A stretch of DNA of 64,000 nt. It comes from Hyphomicrobiales bacterium (GTDB lineage Bacteria > Pseudomonadota > Alphaproteobacteria > Rhizobiales > Rhizobiaceae). Shown here piece after piece: positions 8,746 to 17,166 of this stretch; position 1 is the first letter of the stretch; each line of letters opens with the position of its first letter. A model generated the notes under the pieces. It saw only the letters and a program-made list of their open reading frames with translations, was not told the origin of the DNA and ran no database searches. The DNA is taken from assembly GCA_900473795.1 (NCBI GenBank), contig UCMT01000005.1, positions 124,001 through 188,000 of the forward strand, read 5' to 3'. A program made the position numbers and the translations under genes.

Positions 8746-9516
8746 ATGACATCCGCATCACTCGAAAATCGCGCCTCGGCGCTGAACAAGCAGCTCGAAG
8801 GCCTCGACCTTGCCGGCCGGCTGGCCCTGGTCGCCCGCCTCGAGGGCAAGGCGGTCTTCACCACCAGCCTCGGCATCGAGGATCAGGTGATCACCGCCGC
8901 GATCGGTTCCGACAAGCTCGGCATCGAGGTCTCGACGCTCGAGACCGGCCGCCTCTTCAACGAGACCGTCGCGCTGATCGACGAGACCGAAGAAACCTAC
9001 GGCATCCTGATCAAGCGCTTTTACCCCGAGCAGGACGACATCGACGCCTTTGCCGCCAAGTACGGCATGAACGGTTTCTACGACAGCGTCGAAGCCAGGC
9101 ATGCCTGTTGTGGCGCGCGCAAGGTGAAGCCTCTTGCGCGCGCACTCGAAGGGGCATCCTTCTGGATCACCGGCCTGCGCCGCGGCCAGTCGGGCAATCG
9201 CGCCGATACGCCGTTTGCCGAAGCCGACCTCGACCGTGGCCTGATCAAGATCAACCCGCTGGCCGACTGGGATATCGAGACGATCCGCGCCCATGTGGCC
9301 GCCGAAGGGATCCCGATCAATCCGCTGCATGCCCGCGGTTATCCCTCGATCGGCTGCGAGCCCTGCACGCGTGCCATCAAGCCGGGCGAGCCAGAACGGG
9401 CCGGCCGCTGGTGGTGGGAAAACGATGAGAAGCGCGAATGCGGCCTTCACGTGCCGGATGCCGCCGCTTCTGCCATCCCGCAATCGACACCTCTTGCAAG
9501 CAGTCTTGTGCGATAA
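8746..9516 (+). CDS. cysH: Assimilatory adenylylsulfate (APS) reductase
   Basis: A 256-residue CysH-family enzyme reducing activated sulfate to sulfite. The PP-loop-like start [13 protein letters not shown] is followed by two cysteine pairs, Cys121-Cys122 ([10 protein letters not shown]) and Cys204-x-x-Cys207 (GCEPCTR). That CC...CxxC pattern marks the [4Fe-4S] APS-reducing form rather than the PAPS-specific enzyme. The catalytic cysteine is Cys232 in KRECGLH near the C-terminus. This fits the absence of an APS kinase domain or cysC gene next door. It lies upstream of cysD with a short 40-bp gap, so an operon cysH-cysD-cysN is likely. Confidence 0.95.
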   Translation: MTSASLENRASALNKQLEGLDLAGRLALVARLEGKAVFTTSLGIEDQVITAAIGSDKLGIEVSTLETGRLFNETVALIDETEETYGILIKRFYPEQDDIDAFAAKYGMNGFYDSVEARHACCGARKVKPLARALEGASFWITGLRRGQSGNRADTPFAEADLDRGLIKINPLADWDIETIRAHVAAEGIPINPLHARGYPSIGCEPCTRAIKPGEPERAGRWWWENDEKRECGLHVPDAAASAIPQSTPLASSLVR

Positions 9517-9556
9517 CCCGCGCGGCTTGCCTCACAGACACTCCCGGAGACTTGAA

Positions 9557-10510
9557 ATGCCTCATAACCTTCCGGAAACGGAACTGCATAATCCGCAAAC
9601 GGCCAAGACGCCGCTCGATCCGCATCTGAAGGCGCTCGAGAACGAAGCGATCCACATCTTCCGCGAAGTGGCCGCCGAGTTCGACAAGCCGGTGATGCTC
9701 TATTCGGTTGGCAAGGATTCGTCCGTGCTGCTGCATCTGGCGCGCAAGGCCTTCTATCCCGGGCGCGTGCCCTTCCCGCTCTTGCACGTCAACACCGGCT
9801 GGAAATTCGCCGAGATGATCTCCTTCCGCGACGAGATCGTGAAAAAATACGATCTCGACCTGGTGGAGCACATCAACCCGCGCGGTGCTGCCGAAAACGT
9901 CACCCCCTTCTCCCATGGTTCGGCGCTCTATACCGACATCATGAAGACCGAGGGACTGCGCCAGGCGCTGGACGCCGGCGGCTATGATGCGGCCTTCGGC
10001 GGCGCCCGCCGCGACGAGGAAGCCTCGCGCGCCAAGGAACGCATCTATTCGTTCCGCACGCCGGACCATCGCTGGGACCCGCGCAACCAGCGCCCGGAAC
10101 TCTGGAACGTCTATAACGGCATGATCCGCAAGGGCGAAAGCGTCCGCGCCTTCCCGTTGTCGAACTGGACCGAAGTCGATATCTGGCGCTACATCCAGGC
10201 CGAAGACATTCCGATCGTCCCGCTCTACTTCGCCAAGAAGCGCCCCATCGTCGAACGCGACGGCATGATGATCCTGGCCGAGGATCCGCGCCTGGAACTG
10301 CTGCCCGGCGAAACGAAGCGCGAGGAAGTCATCCGCTTCCGCACGCTGGGCTGCTTCCCGCTGACCGGCGCCATCCGCTCCGAGGCATTGACCCTCGACG
10401 ATATCATCTCAGAACTCGAAACCGCGACCGTTTCCGAACGCCAGGGCCGCGCCATCGACCGGGACCAGTCCGGCTCGATGGAGAAGAAAAAACGCGAAGG
10501 ATACTTCTGA
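9557..10510 (+). CDS. cysD: Sulfate adenylyltransferase subunit 2
   Basis: A 317-residue small subunit of ATP sulfurylase, making APS from ATP and sulfate. The PP-loop is [20 protein letters not shown], and the C-terminal [20 protein letters not shown] tail is highly conserved in CysD. The ATG at 9557 was chosen because it begins the family-typical N-terminus; the frame stays open upstream to 9293 but that part overlaps cysH. The stop overlaps the cysN start (TGATG), so the two subunits are translationally coupled. Confidence 0.95.
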   Translation: MPHNLPETELHNPQTAKTPLDPHLKALENEAIHIFREVAAEFDKPVMLYSVGKDSSVLLHLARKAFYPGRVPFPLLHVNTGWKFAEMISFRDEIVKKYDLDLVEHINPRGAAENVTPFSHGSALYTDIMKTEGLRQALDAGGYDAAFGGARRDEEASRAKERIYSFRTPDHRWDPRNQRPELWNVYNGMIRKGESVRAFPLSNWTEVDIWRYIQAEDIPIVPLYFAKKRPIVERDGMMILAEDPRLELLPGETKREEVIRFRTLGCFPLTGAIRSEALTLDDIISELETATVSERQGRAIDRDQSGSMEKKKREGYF

Positions 10511-12018
10511 TGACCGTTTCCGCCGTAGCACAGTCCGCAGCCGCCGAGGCAAAGAGCGGAACCGTCACAGCCTTTCCGGCCGTTGAGCCCGCGAAGGCGG
10601 TGCGCGACACGCGCCCGCTGCGCCTCATCACCTGCGGCAGCGTCGACGACGGCAAGTCCACCCTGATCGGCCGCCTGCTCTGGGATACGAAGGCCGTCAA
10701 GGAAGACCAGGCCGCGACGCTGCGCCGTGACAGCGGCAAGCAGAACGATCTCGGCCTGCCCGATTTCGCGCTCTTGCTCGACGGCCTGCAGGCCGAGCGC
10801 GAACAGGGTATCACCATCGACGTCGCCTATCGCTATTTCGCCACCGACAAGCGCTCCTTCATCGTCGCCGACACGCCCGGCCATGAGCAGTATACCCGCA
10901 ACATGGCAACCGGCGCCTCGACCGCCGATCTCGCCGTGCTGCTCGTCGACGCCCGCGTCGGCCTGCTCGAGCAGACCCGCCGGCATGCGACGATCGCGAC
11001 GCTGATGGGCATCAAGCAGTTCGTGCTTGCCGTCAACAAAATCGACCTGACCGGCTACGACCGCGACCGCTTCGACCAGATTTCGCATGAATTCAAGGAA
11101 CTGGCGCTGTCGCTCGGCGTGCGCCAGATTACCGCGATCCCGGTTTCGGCGCTGAGGGGCGAAAACGTCGTTTACGACGGCAAGGCCTCGATGCCCTGGT
11201 ACGAAGGCCCGACGCTGGTCGAGGTGCTGGAACTGGCGACGGTGCGCTCCGCCCAGACCGTCGGCTTCCGCCTGCCGGTGCAGCGCGTCTCCCGCCCGGG
11301 CGAAAGCTTCCGTGGCTATCAGGGCACGGTTGCCGGTGGCGCGGTGAAGCCCGGCGATTCGGTCGTCATCCTGCCGTCCGGCATGGTTGCCAACGTCACC
11401 AAGATCGTCACCTTCGACCTGGTGCGTAACGCCGCCGTCGCCGGCGACGCGATCACGCTTGTTCTCGACCGTCAGGTCGACGTCTCGCGCGGCGACATGA
11501 TCGTTTCGCTCGAAAGCCAGCCGCAGACCGGCGTTGCCTTCGATGCGCAGCTCGTTGCCCTGCAGCCGGATGGCATCCAACCCGGCAAGCGCTACTGGCT
11601 GAAGAGCGGTTCGCGCCGCCAGCGCGTCACCGTACAGCCATCCAGCCTGCTTGACCTGAAAAGCGGCAAGTGGAACCACCACGCCGATGCGCTTTCCATG
11701 AACGCCATCGGGAAGGTGCACCTCTCCTTTGACGAGCAGGCGGTGTTTGATAGCTACGAGCAGAACCGCACCACCGGCGCCTTCATCCTGATCGACCCCG
11801 ACACCAACAACACGGTGGCCGGCGGCATGATCACGGCCAAGCGCTCCTCGCTCGGCGGCATCCACACCGAAGAGGGCCGCGTCATCCTCTCGCTGCCGGC
11901 CGATCTCGCCGACCAGCTGATGGCAACCGAACTCTTCGCCAACCGCCGCGAGGAAGCCGAAATCCGCCGCGTCTCCGCCGGCAAGGCGAGCGAACTGTTC
12001 GACGACATCGACGGCTGA
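10510..12018 (+). CDS. cysN: Sulfate adenylyltransferase subunit 1 (GTPase)
   Basis: A 502-residue EF-Tu-like GTPase that drives ATP sulfurylase together with CysD. G1 is GSVDDGKSTLIG, G3 is DTPGHEQYTRNM and G4 is NKIDLTGYD. Beta-barrel domains follow. The protein ends near DDIDG without an APS-kinase (CysC) domain, unlike NodQ/CysNC fusions found in many rhizobia. This agrees with the APS-type CysH upstream. A strong terminator follows at 12042-12076. Confidence 0.95.
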   Translation: MTVSAVAQSAAAEAKSGTVTAFPAVEPAKAVRDTRPLRLITCGSVDDGKSTLIGRLLWDTKAVKEDQAATLRRDSGKQNDLGLPDFALLLDGLQAEREQGITIDVAYRYFATDKRSFIVADTPGHEQYTRNMATGASTADLAVLLVDARVGLLEQTRRHATIATLMGIKQFVLAVNKIDLTGYDRDRFDQISHEFKELALSLGVRQITAIPVSALRGENVVYDGKASMPWYEGPTLVEVLELATVRSAQTVGFRLPVQRVSRPGESFRGYQGTVAGGAVKPGDSVVILPSGMVANVTKIVTFDLVRNAAVAGDAITLVLDRQVDVSRGDMIVSLESQPQTGVAFDAQLVALQPDGIQPGKRYWLKSGSRRQRVTVQPSSLLDLKSGKWNHHADALSMNAIGKVHLSFDEQAVFDSYEQNRTTGAFILIDPDTNNTVAGGMITAKRSSLGGIHTEEGRVILSLPADLADQLMATELFANRREEAEIRRVSAGKASELFDDIDG

Positions 12019-12041
12019 GCCGCCGCCGCCACTATGCCTCT

Positions 12042-12076
12042 GCAAAAGGGCCGGTCGTTCTGACCGGCCCTTTTGC
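12042..12076 (+). terminator. Rho-independent terminator after cysN
   Basis: Arms GCAAAAGGGCCGGTC and GACCGGCCCTTTTGC make a near-perfect long stem with a short loop 24 bp after the cysN stop. The A-rich/T-rich arms make it usable from either side, so it can also end the minus-strand small-gene operon. Confidence 0.85.
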
Positions 12077-12108
12077 ATTCGCTGCGATTGCCGTTTGGCG
12101 CGCTGTTA

Positions 12109-12243
12109 TCAATCGGGGATGCAGGTCTGCCGGGCTTCGTCCCACGATCCGTCCTGGCAGGGAACATCGCCGAAACCGAAGAGCAGCACGAGCAGCAGCG
12201 CGGCGATCGCAAGCGCGCCGCCGAAAAGAGCAAGCCTTTTCAT
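12109..12243 (-). CDS. Small 44-residue membrane-anchored protein
   Basis: A short reading frame of 44 codons plus stop. The peptide starts MKRLALFGGALAIAALLLVL, one hydrophobic helix, and ends with a short polar tail holding two cysteines (VPCQDGSWDEARQTCIPD). The ATG overlaps the stop of the upstream gene by 4 bp (ATGA), which supports it as a real, co-translated gene. The topology suggests a single-pass inner-membrane peptide with a periplasmic disulfide-capable tail. No family recognised. Confidence 0.6.
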   Translation of the reverse strand: MKRLALFGGALAIAALLLVLLFGFGDVPCQDGSWDEARQTCIPD

Positions 12244-12536
12244 TCAGCCCTGAAATCCAGTCGGTGTGCCTCGACAATCGCCTTCAGCTTCTCGATATCG
12301 GCGGCCTTCAGCGCATCCGGCTCCATGTCGCGCACCGGCGGCTTGAACCAGGCCGCAGCCGCGCGCATCGGGGCGGCATAGGGCGGCGGGTATTCACCAA
12401 GGCCAAGGGCCCATTCGCGCACGGTTTCACGCTCCATGCGGCCGGCCTCGTAGCGGTCGTGGATGCTTTTGGCGGAGGCGATCAGGTCGTCTATCTTTTT
12501 CAATGCATGTCCTCGAACGGCGGTGCGCGAAGCCAT
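12240..12536 (-). CDS. Hypothetical protein, about 87-98 residues
   Basis: A small, mostly helical, charged protein (KKIDDLIASAKSIHDRYEAG ... IEKLKAIVEAHRLDFRAE) with no recognised domain. Codon use matches its neighbours. The start is uncertain: a TTG at 12503 has a GAGGAC ribosome-binding site about 7 bp upstream and begins just before KKIDD, so the true protein may be about 87 residues. It is followed by an ATGA-overlapping 44-residue membrane peptide gene, which suggests the two work together. Confidence 0.6.
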   Translation of the reverse strand: MASRTAVRGHALKKIDDLIASAKSIHDRYEAGRMERETVREWALGLGEYPPPYAAPMRAAAAWFKPPVRDMEPDALKAADIEKLKAIVEAHRLDFRAE

Positions 12537-12566
12537 AGCATGGCAGCCGGGGGAAATCTTGCCAGT

Positions 12567-13052
12567 CTAGCGGATGAGAAGCGCCGTCCCGTACATGCCC
12601 GCCGCGAAAACCGTATGGGCGGCGAGGTTGAGCAGGCGCACCTGCTTGGCGTTCGGCAGCTTCGACGCGGCCCAGCCGAGACCGAGCCCCGGCTGCAACA
12701 GGAACCAGCCCGCCCCGACAGTGGCAATGCCGACGGCCCAGGCGGGAAGGAATGTGGGCGCTTCGAGCCAGGCGGCGCCCGCGACGGCGACGAGCAGGAC
12801 GCCATAGAGGATGCCGACGGCATAGTGCCCGATCCATCCCAGGGCCAGTTCATGCTCATAGGGCGCAGCCTTGCCGATATCCTCGTGGAAGACTTTTCCG
12901 GAGCGGAGATGCCAGAACCACCGCCCGACCGGCGCCCAGTTCGGCCATCGCTGACCGGGCAGGAAGGACAAGAGAATGGCCCAGAGATCCATGAGAACCG
13001 TGCCGCCGACGCCGACAACCACGCTACGCCATAGGATATCGAACATGGGCAA
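12567..13052 (-). CDS. DUF2938 family membrane protein
   Basis: A 161-residue protein with four hydrophobic segments, including ILWRSVVVGVGGTVLMDLWA at the start and AVGIATVGAGWFLLQPGLGL. The VGGTVLMDLWAI start, the cytosolic GRWFWHLRSGKVFHEDI loop and the C-terminal helix are typical of DUF2938. Function unknown. The start is a TTG at 13052 with AGGAG five bases upstream; an ATG at 13046 (11 bases from the same AGGAG) is the alternative. Confidence 0.75.
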   Translation of the reverse strand: MPMFDILWRSVVVGVGGTVLMDLWAILLSFLPGQRWPNWAPVGRWFWHLRSGKVFHEDIGKAAPYEHELALGWIGHYAVGILYGVLLVAVAGAAWLEAPTFLPAWAVGIATVGAGWFLLQPGLGLGWAASKLPNAKQVRLLNLAAHTVFAAGMYGTALLIR

Positions 13053-13629
13053 CCCGGCTCCTGATCAGTGCGCCGGGCACGCAAGCCACCTGTCTGAAGG
13101 TGCTGTGTGAGCCGCGCGGGAAATAATGGTGCGCATCTGCGGGCAGGCGTGAACTGCAGCTGCAAAGCCGTTGTAGTTCATCTCTGGTTTTTCGGTCAAG
13201 AAAGACGACGTCGGTCGGTGATGCCGGCACGGGCCACGGGGATCGAGGGCTTCGTCCCCGGGCATGTTTGACACGGTAAAGATTTTACCGGGCAAAGACG
13301 CGTCTTCCATGGCGGGACGGTTGCGCCGTTGACGACAGATATGCGGGATAAGGACGGCCACGTTCTTTCGTGGCAGCAGGAGAGACGTCAATCTGCCCGC
13401 CCGGCCCTATTCTAAATTTAATAGCGGCCGCGTCCCGCCTTTGCAGGCGAGAGGCTTTTGACAGATTTTCATCGCAATTGATACTGCTCGATTGTTCGCA
13501 CCGGGATCACTGCACAAGGATCCGACGTTCCGGCAGAACGCCGCCAAAGCAGTACGGGTCATAAAATGAGGAAACGCCTACCCAACAAGGACTTTTCGAA
13601 ACCGTCTAAGGATTTCCGTGGGTTCAAGC
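13053..13629. other. 577-bp stretch without a convincing gene
   Basis: Open frames here on both strands are short and lack ribosome-binding sites or recognisable domains. Base composition is mixed, with an A+T-rich spot near 13410-13420. A small inverted repeat GGTAAA/TTTACC lies near 13275-13290. Nothing else could be identified. Confidence 0.5.
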
Positions 13630-13706
13630 TGGTCGGAGTGAGAGGATTCGAACCTCCGACCCCGTCGTCCCGAACGACGTGCGCTACCAGGCTGCGCTAC
13701 ACTCCG
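13630..13706 (-). tRNA. tRNA-Pro (anticodon CGG)
   Basis: A 77-nt cloverleaf including an encoded CCA end. The acceptor arms are CGGAGTG and CACTCCG, the T arm carries GGTTCGAATCC, and the anticodon loop reads TTCGGGA with CGG as anticodon. Confidence 0.97.
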
Positions 13707-13720
13707 TGACCAGCGGCGCC

Positions 13721-13749
13721 TCTATAGAACAGCATTTTCCTTTCGACAA
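13721..13749 (-). promoter_or_regulatory. Promoter of tRNA-Pro
   Basis: On the minus strand TTGTCG (13744-13749) and TATAGA (13721-13726) are separated by 17 bp and end 14 bp before the mature tRNA 5' end. This is a near-consensus housekeeping promoter. Confidence 0.8.
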
Positions 13750-14054
13750 GCAGCAAAATCGAAAAATCGCAAAGTCGGCTAAAAACAATGCGGTAAGCCG
13801 GCCTTGGCTGTGAACAACTCCAGCCGCGCTTCCCGGCCCAATTTGGCCCTCCGCTCTCCCTTGCGAGACGCCTGCTCGCTGGGGCGTTTCGGCAACGCTT
13901 GCGAATTTATGCGCGGGACTGCGTATATAAGTCCTTCTGGCGATTTTCTTTCGAGAACTTTGGCGCTAGAGGCAGGGTCGAAAGCCTTGGCTAGCCGCGT
14001 GTTGGCCGCCTTGGCCGCGTCAATTTCAGAACGAACGCCAAAGGGACTTGAGAC

Positions 14055-14465
14055 ATGAATTTCCGCTTGATGACCGTCGCCGGCCTTGCGCTGGCGCTTG
14101 CCGGCTGCACGACCACGGGACCGGCTCGAAATGCCGTCGAATCGCGCTGGAACGGCCAGCCGGCCGGCACTTTCTTCGCCCAGTTCGGCCCGCCGCAGTC
14201 CGACGTCGAAAACGGTGACACGACGGTCTATTCCTGGAAGGGCGGCTACAAGAAGCGCACGCTCCCGGCGCAATATGCCGAGGACAAGGACGGCAAGAAG
14301 GGCAAGAAGATCGCCTCGGCCCGCACCGAATTCCTCAGCTGCTCCGTCCAGCTGACGGTCTCCTCCGATTACGTCATTCGTTCGGTTCATGTTGTCGGCG
14401 ACCGCAAGACCTCGACGGGCCCGAGCTGGTGCGACGAGTTCCTGGCCGGCGACAAGGCGAAGTAA
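14055..14465 (+). CDS. Small outer-membrane-type lipoprotein
   Basis: A 136-residue protein. The signal peptide MNFRLMTVAGLALALAGC ends in the lipobox LAGC, so Cys18 is the likely lipidated residue. The rest is polar, with a lysine-rich loop (KDGKKGKKIAS) and a conserved-looking FAQFGPPQSDVENGDTTVYS segment that resembles small SmpA/BamE-like lipoprotein starts. Two further cysteines (LSCSVQ, SWCDEF) could form a disulfide. It stands alone, with a good terminator 34 bp after its stop. About 350 bp separate it from the divergent tRNA-Pro. Function not established. Confidence 0.8.
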   Translation: MNFRLMTVAGLALALAGCTTTGPARNAVESRWNGQPAGTFFAQFGPPQSDVENGDTTVYSWKGGYKKRTLPAQYAEDKDGKKGKKIASARTEFLSCSVQLTVSSDYVIRSVHVVGDRKTSTGPSWCDEFLAGDKAK

Positions 14466-14499
14466 CGCCAATTCGTCCAAGCAGCATGACACGCATGCG

Positions 14500-14529
14500 C
14501 CCGCCGGTCCCCCCGGCGGGTTTATTTTT
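14500..14529 (+). terminator. Rho-independent terminator
   Basis: CCCGCCGG and CCGGCGGG arms with a short loop, followed by TTTATTTTT. It ends the small lipoprotein transcript. Confidence 0.9.
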
Positions 14530-14623
14530 GCCCGGCTTTCCCGTCAGCCTCGATTGGCCTTGACCGGCCGGACGTCTGCCCCACCTCTCTCGCAGAAACG
14601 CCCCGCATCCAAGGGAGGAGACA

Positions 14624-15289
14624 ATGAGGAAGGTCGTTGCCGCAACATTCCTGAGCCTGGACGGCGTCATGCAGGCCCCCGGCGGGCCGGATGAAGACCC
14701 AACCGGCGGTTTCACCCTTGGCGGCTGGACCGTCAACTACTGGGACGACGTGATGCGCGAGGCCATGGCCGAGATCTTCTCCGAACCCTTCGAGCTCTTG
14801 CTCGGCCGCAAGACCTACGACATCTTCGCTGCCCACTGGCCCTATGTCGGCGAAGACCATCCGATCGGCTCACTGTTCAACAGCGTGACCAAATATGTCG
14901 CCACCAGATCGGCGGAGCCCCTCACCTGGCAGAATTCCGTAGCGATCAAAGGCGACGTCACCGCCGCGGTGAAGAAACTGAAGCACGGCGACGGCCCGGT
15001 GCTTCTGCTGCAGGGATCGGGCGACCTCATCCAGACCCTGCTTGCCGCCGACCTGATCGATGAATTCAGGCTGCTGATCTTCCCGCTCCTGCTCGGCCGC
15101 GGCAAGCGCCTGTTCGGCAAGGGCGCCCTGCCGGCGGCATTGAAGCTCACCGGCTCGAAGGTGTCGACGACGGGGGTGACGATCAACACCTATGCGCGCG
15201 AGGGCGAGATCAAGACGGGCTCGTTTGCCGCGCAGGAACCCTCGGCAGCGGAAATCGAGCGGCGCGCGCGGATGGCGCGGGAAGGATGA
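14624..15289 (+). CDS. Dihydrofolate reductase/RibD C-terminal-like oxidoreductase
   Basis: A 221-residue protein of the RibD C-terminal (DHFR-fold) family. The start RKVVAATFLSLDGVMQAP, the central FELLLGRKTYDIFA and the LLLQGSGDLIQTLLAADLID / FPLLLGRGKRLF segments are hallmarks of the YyaP/YwjB-type DHFR-like proteins. These bind NADPH-like ligands, but their substrates are usually unknown. The start has a strong GGAGGAGACA ribosome-binding site. It is probably monocistronic. A role in folate or riboflavin synthesis should not be assumed. Confidence 0.85.
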   Translation: MRKVVAATFLSLDGVMQAPGGPDEDPTGGFTLGGWTVNYWDDVMREAMAEIFSEPFELLLGRKTYDIFAAHWPYVGEDHPIGSLFNSVTKYVATRSAEPLTWQNSVAIKGDVTAAVKKLKHGDGPVLLLQGSGDLIQTLLAADLIDEFRLLIFPLLLGRGKRLFGKGALPAALKLTGSKVSTTGVTINTYAREGEIKTGSFAAQEPSAAEIERRARMAREG

Positions 15290-15433
15290 TGTTGGCGGGC
15301 TCTGATCAAAGCAGGCCGTCTCGCCATGGGCCGTTCGGAGTATCTGCGGCCTTCTTCACCCTCACCAATAGTACAGATTTCACTAGTATAAGGCTTCGAT
15401 TACTATTTGGCGCAGACCTTTGGGGGAAGGATC

Positions 15434-15757
15434 ATGCGTCAGCACCAGTTTCATCGAAAGCAGCAGCACCGCTCCCTGCTCGCGTCCGTCGCAGCCGCGC
15501 CCGGGATCGTGCTGGGCCTCATTGCGGTCAGTGCGGCCGGCATCATGAGCGCCGAGGATCTCCTTTCGTCCCTCAGCGGGACGACCAAGGATTGCAACAT
15601 CAAGGGCAATATCAGCATCAACACCGGAGAACGGATTTTCCATGTTCCCGGACAGGAATACTACGCCGCGACGAAGATCAGCCCACAATATGGCGAGCGG
15701 TGGTTTTGCTCGGAGGCCGAGGCTTGGGCAGCAGGATGGCGCAAGGCGAGGAACTAA
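15434..15757 (+). CDS. Small membrane-anchored protein with C-terminal 'sunset'-type domain
   Basis: A 107-residue protein starting at the ATG after GGGGGAAGGATC. The N-terminus is basic, then one hydrophobic helix (LLASVAAAPGIVLGLIAVSA). The C-terminal 55 residues hold CNIKGNISINTGERIFHVPG and GERWFCSEAEAWAAGWRKAR. This is the cysteine-paired module found at the C-terminus of many bacterial secreted proteins, including rhizobial ExoI-like thermonucleases. Here it stands without a nuclease domain. Its role is not known; extracytoplasmic location is inferred. It lies in an A+T-richer patch. Confidence 0.65.
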   Translation: MRQHQFHRKQQHRSLLASVAAAPGIVLGLIAVSAAGIMSAEDLLSSLSGTTKDCNIKGNISINTGERIFHVPGQEYYAATKISPQYGERWFCSEAEAWAAGWRKARN

Positions 15758-15777
15758 ATAACGCCGGTGAAGTCGGC

Positions 15778-16248
15778 CTAGTTTGGTTCGGCTCTTTTTC
15801 CGGAGATGGATTCTGCCTGGATACGGTAGAAGACAGGATGCGATGGCTGGTCGCCAATTTCGTGCCGGCGAGCATCGTAGGCTCCCGGCTCCCACCAATT
15901 TGGCCGCTGCTGAAGCGCCGACCACGCATACATCCGTTCGGTTCGCCATTGTTCAGTGTCGGGCAATTCCTGATACCGCCCCTGCAATACAACACTCAGC
16001 CAATCCTGATCGCTCGTGATCTCCTCAAGCTGGAGGCATACGTTCGGGTTAACGCGCATGTGGTCGATCTTCGATCCGGGCATTGCGAAGCTGTAGACTA
16101 GGCCACCTTTAGAGACATAGTGAATCGGCAGCACATATGGCCGGTCACCATTCACGCAAGCGAGGTGGCCGAAGTTCTTAGAGGACAGGAAATCTTCGCA
16201 CGCTTCTTTCGTCAGCTCGCTTATGATCACGCTACCGCCCACCCTCAT
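15778..16248 (-). CDS. Pyridoxamine 5'-phosphate oxidase-like flavin-binding protein
   Basis: A 156-residue protein from the ATG at 16248 (an open extension to 16317 exists). The split-barrel pattern is clear: ACEDFLSSKNFGHLACVNGD, RPYVLPIHYVSKGGLVYSFA and SVVLQGRYQELPD are typical of the PNPOx-like/FMN-binding family that includes nitroimidazole-resistance proteins. The substrate is not predictable. Its start overlaps the end of the upstream 95-codon gene by 17 bp, so the two are likely co-translated. The codons are visibly richer in A and T than neighbouring genes, which may indicate acquisition. Confidence 0.75.
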   Translation of the reverse strand: MRVGGSVIISELTKEACEDFLSSKNFGHLACVNGDRPYVLPIHYVSKGGLVYSFAMPGSKIDHMRVNPNVCLQLEEITSDQDWLSVVLQGRYQELPDTEQWRTERMYAWSALQQRPNWWEPGAYDARRHEIGDQPSHPVFYRIQAESISGKRAEPN

Positions 16249-16519
16249 TATCCCATCGATCAACGGCTTGATTTTTGGATTGCTGGGGGGTCTGGAGTTC
16301 GCCGTGAGAGCTTTCACCGCGTCGTTTAATTGCTGAGATCAGAAGCTCGCGAGTACTATTCCCCTTCTGGAATTCCTTGAGAATAAATCGGGCAGCCGCT
16401 TCTTTGGACTCAATGTCCGCATTCGCTTCGGTGCCTGCAAAGCCCACTTCATCTAGAACGCCGCGAAGCACTGCAAGGCCGCTAGGATCGATATACTGTT
16501 GGAGATTGCTGGAAGACAT
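16232..16519 (-). CDS. Hypothetical protein, 95 residues
   Basis: A small, acidic N-terminus followed by helices (LQQYIDPSGLAVLRGVLDEV ... ESKEAAARFILKEFQKGNST). It has an excellent AAGGAGG ribosome-binding site 5-6 bp before the ATG, which supports it as a real gene. It runs into the PNPOx-like gene with a 17-bp overlap. No domain recognised. It lies just downstream of tRNA-Gln in the same orientation and shares the A+T-richer composition of the patch. Confidence 0.65.
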   Translation of the reverse strand: MSSSNLQQYIDPSGLAVLRGVLDEVGFAGTEANADIESKEAAARFILKEFQKGNSTRELLISAIKRRGESSHGELQTPQQSKNQAVDRWDNEGGR

Positions 16520-16704
16520 GGCGTCCTCCTTCGTTTGGGGCGGGAGCGCTTTGGCACCCTCACGGCAGCGCCCGTTTTAACAGCTGCCGAAGATATACAA
16601 GTGCGCCCTTCGCCGGTCGCACGCAAGCATTTTTGGCGCAAAATTTTTACATGGCGGCGGGAGGCGAACATAACGGTTGGATTCCGCGCGCCCAAGAATA
16701 GGCT

Positions 16705-16778
16705 TGGCTGGGGCGCCTGGATTCGAACCAGGGATGGCGGTACCAAAAACCACTGCCTTACCGCTTGGCTACGCCCCA
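16705..16778 (-). tRNA. tRNA-Gln (anticodon TTG)
   Basis: A 74-nt cloverleaf with an encoded CCA. The acceptor arms are TGGGGCG and CGCCCCA, the T arm carries GGTTCGAATCC, and the anticodon loop TTTTGGT gives TTG. Confidence 0.97.
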
Positions 16779-16934
16779 ACGCTTGGCGCGAAGCAGATAG
16801 CCCGGCCAAATCGAGAGCCGGTTTAGCAAAGCTGAAAGCGAGCGACAACGCTTAAGTTGGGCTTTGCGCGGATTTTTGTGAACGGATCGCGCGTTGATCG
16901 TCACAATCTGACGAAAGGGCGCGGCATCCGGTGA

Positions 16935-17048
16935 AGCCCCTCATCCGGCCTGTCGGCCACCTTCTCCTCCTGAACGGGGAGAAGGGACAAGCGGCAAACT
17001 CGGTTGTCCCCTCTCCCCGCGTGCGGGGAGAGGGCCAGGGTGAGGGGC
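16935..17048. repeat. RIME-like palindromic repeat
   Basis: Starts CCCCTCATCCGGCCTGTCGG and ends CTCTCCCCGCGTGCGGGGAG...GTGAGGGGC. It contains the CTTCTCC...GGGGAGAAG palindrome shared with the copies at 3965-4076, 33429-33545 and 38874-39000. It lies between tRNA-Gln and the divergently oriented cupin gene. Confidence 0.85.
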
Positions 17049-17166
17049 GACCGCGCATGATGATGGGCGCCGTGACAAGGTCTTGAAAAGACGCAAAGCT
17101 CATGCGTGAAATCCATTCCTGTCATACGCTTTATGCGCTAGGGTCGGTGACAATCCGGAGACCTTC

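Noticed and set aside
13065-13391. Minus-strand 108-codon frame between DUF2938 and tRNA-Pro
   Set aside because: No ribosome-binding site, no domain, unusual composition for a coding region; left as non-coding.
13804-14058. Plus-strand 84-codon frame upstream of the small lipoprotein
   Set aside because: Lacks a ribosome-binding site and a recognisable protein pattern; the region is the leader between tRNA-Pro and the lipoprotein gene.
16705-16778. Genomic island attachment site at tRNA-Gln
   Set aside because: By eye no direct repeat of the tRNA 3' end and no integrase gene is present nearby; only the composition shift remains.
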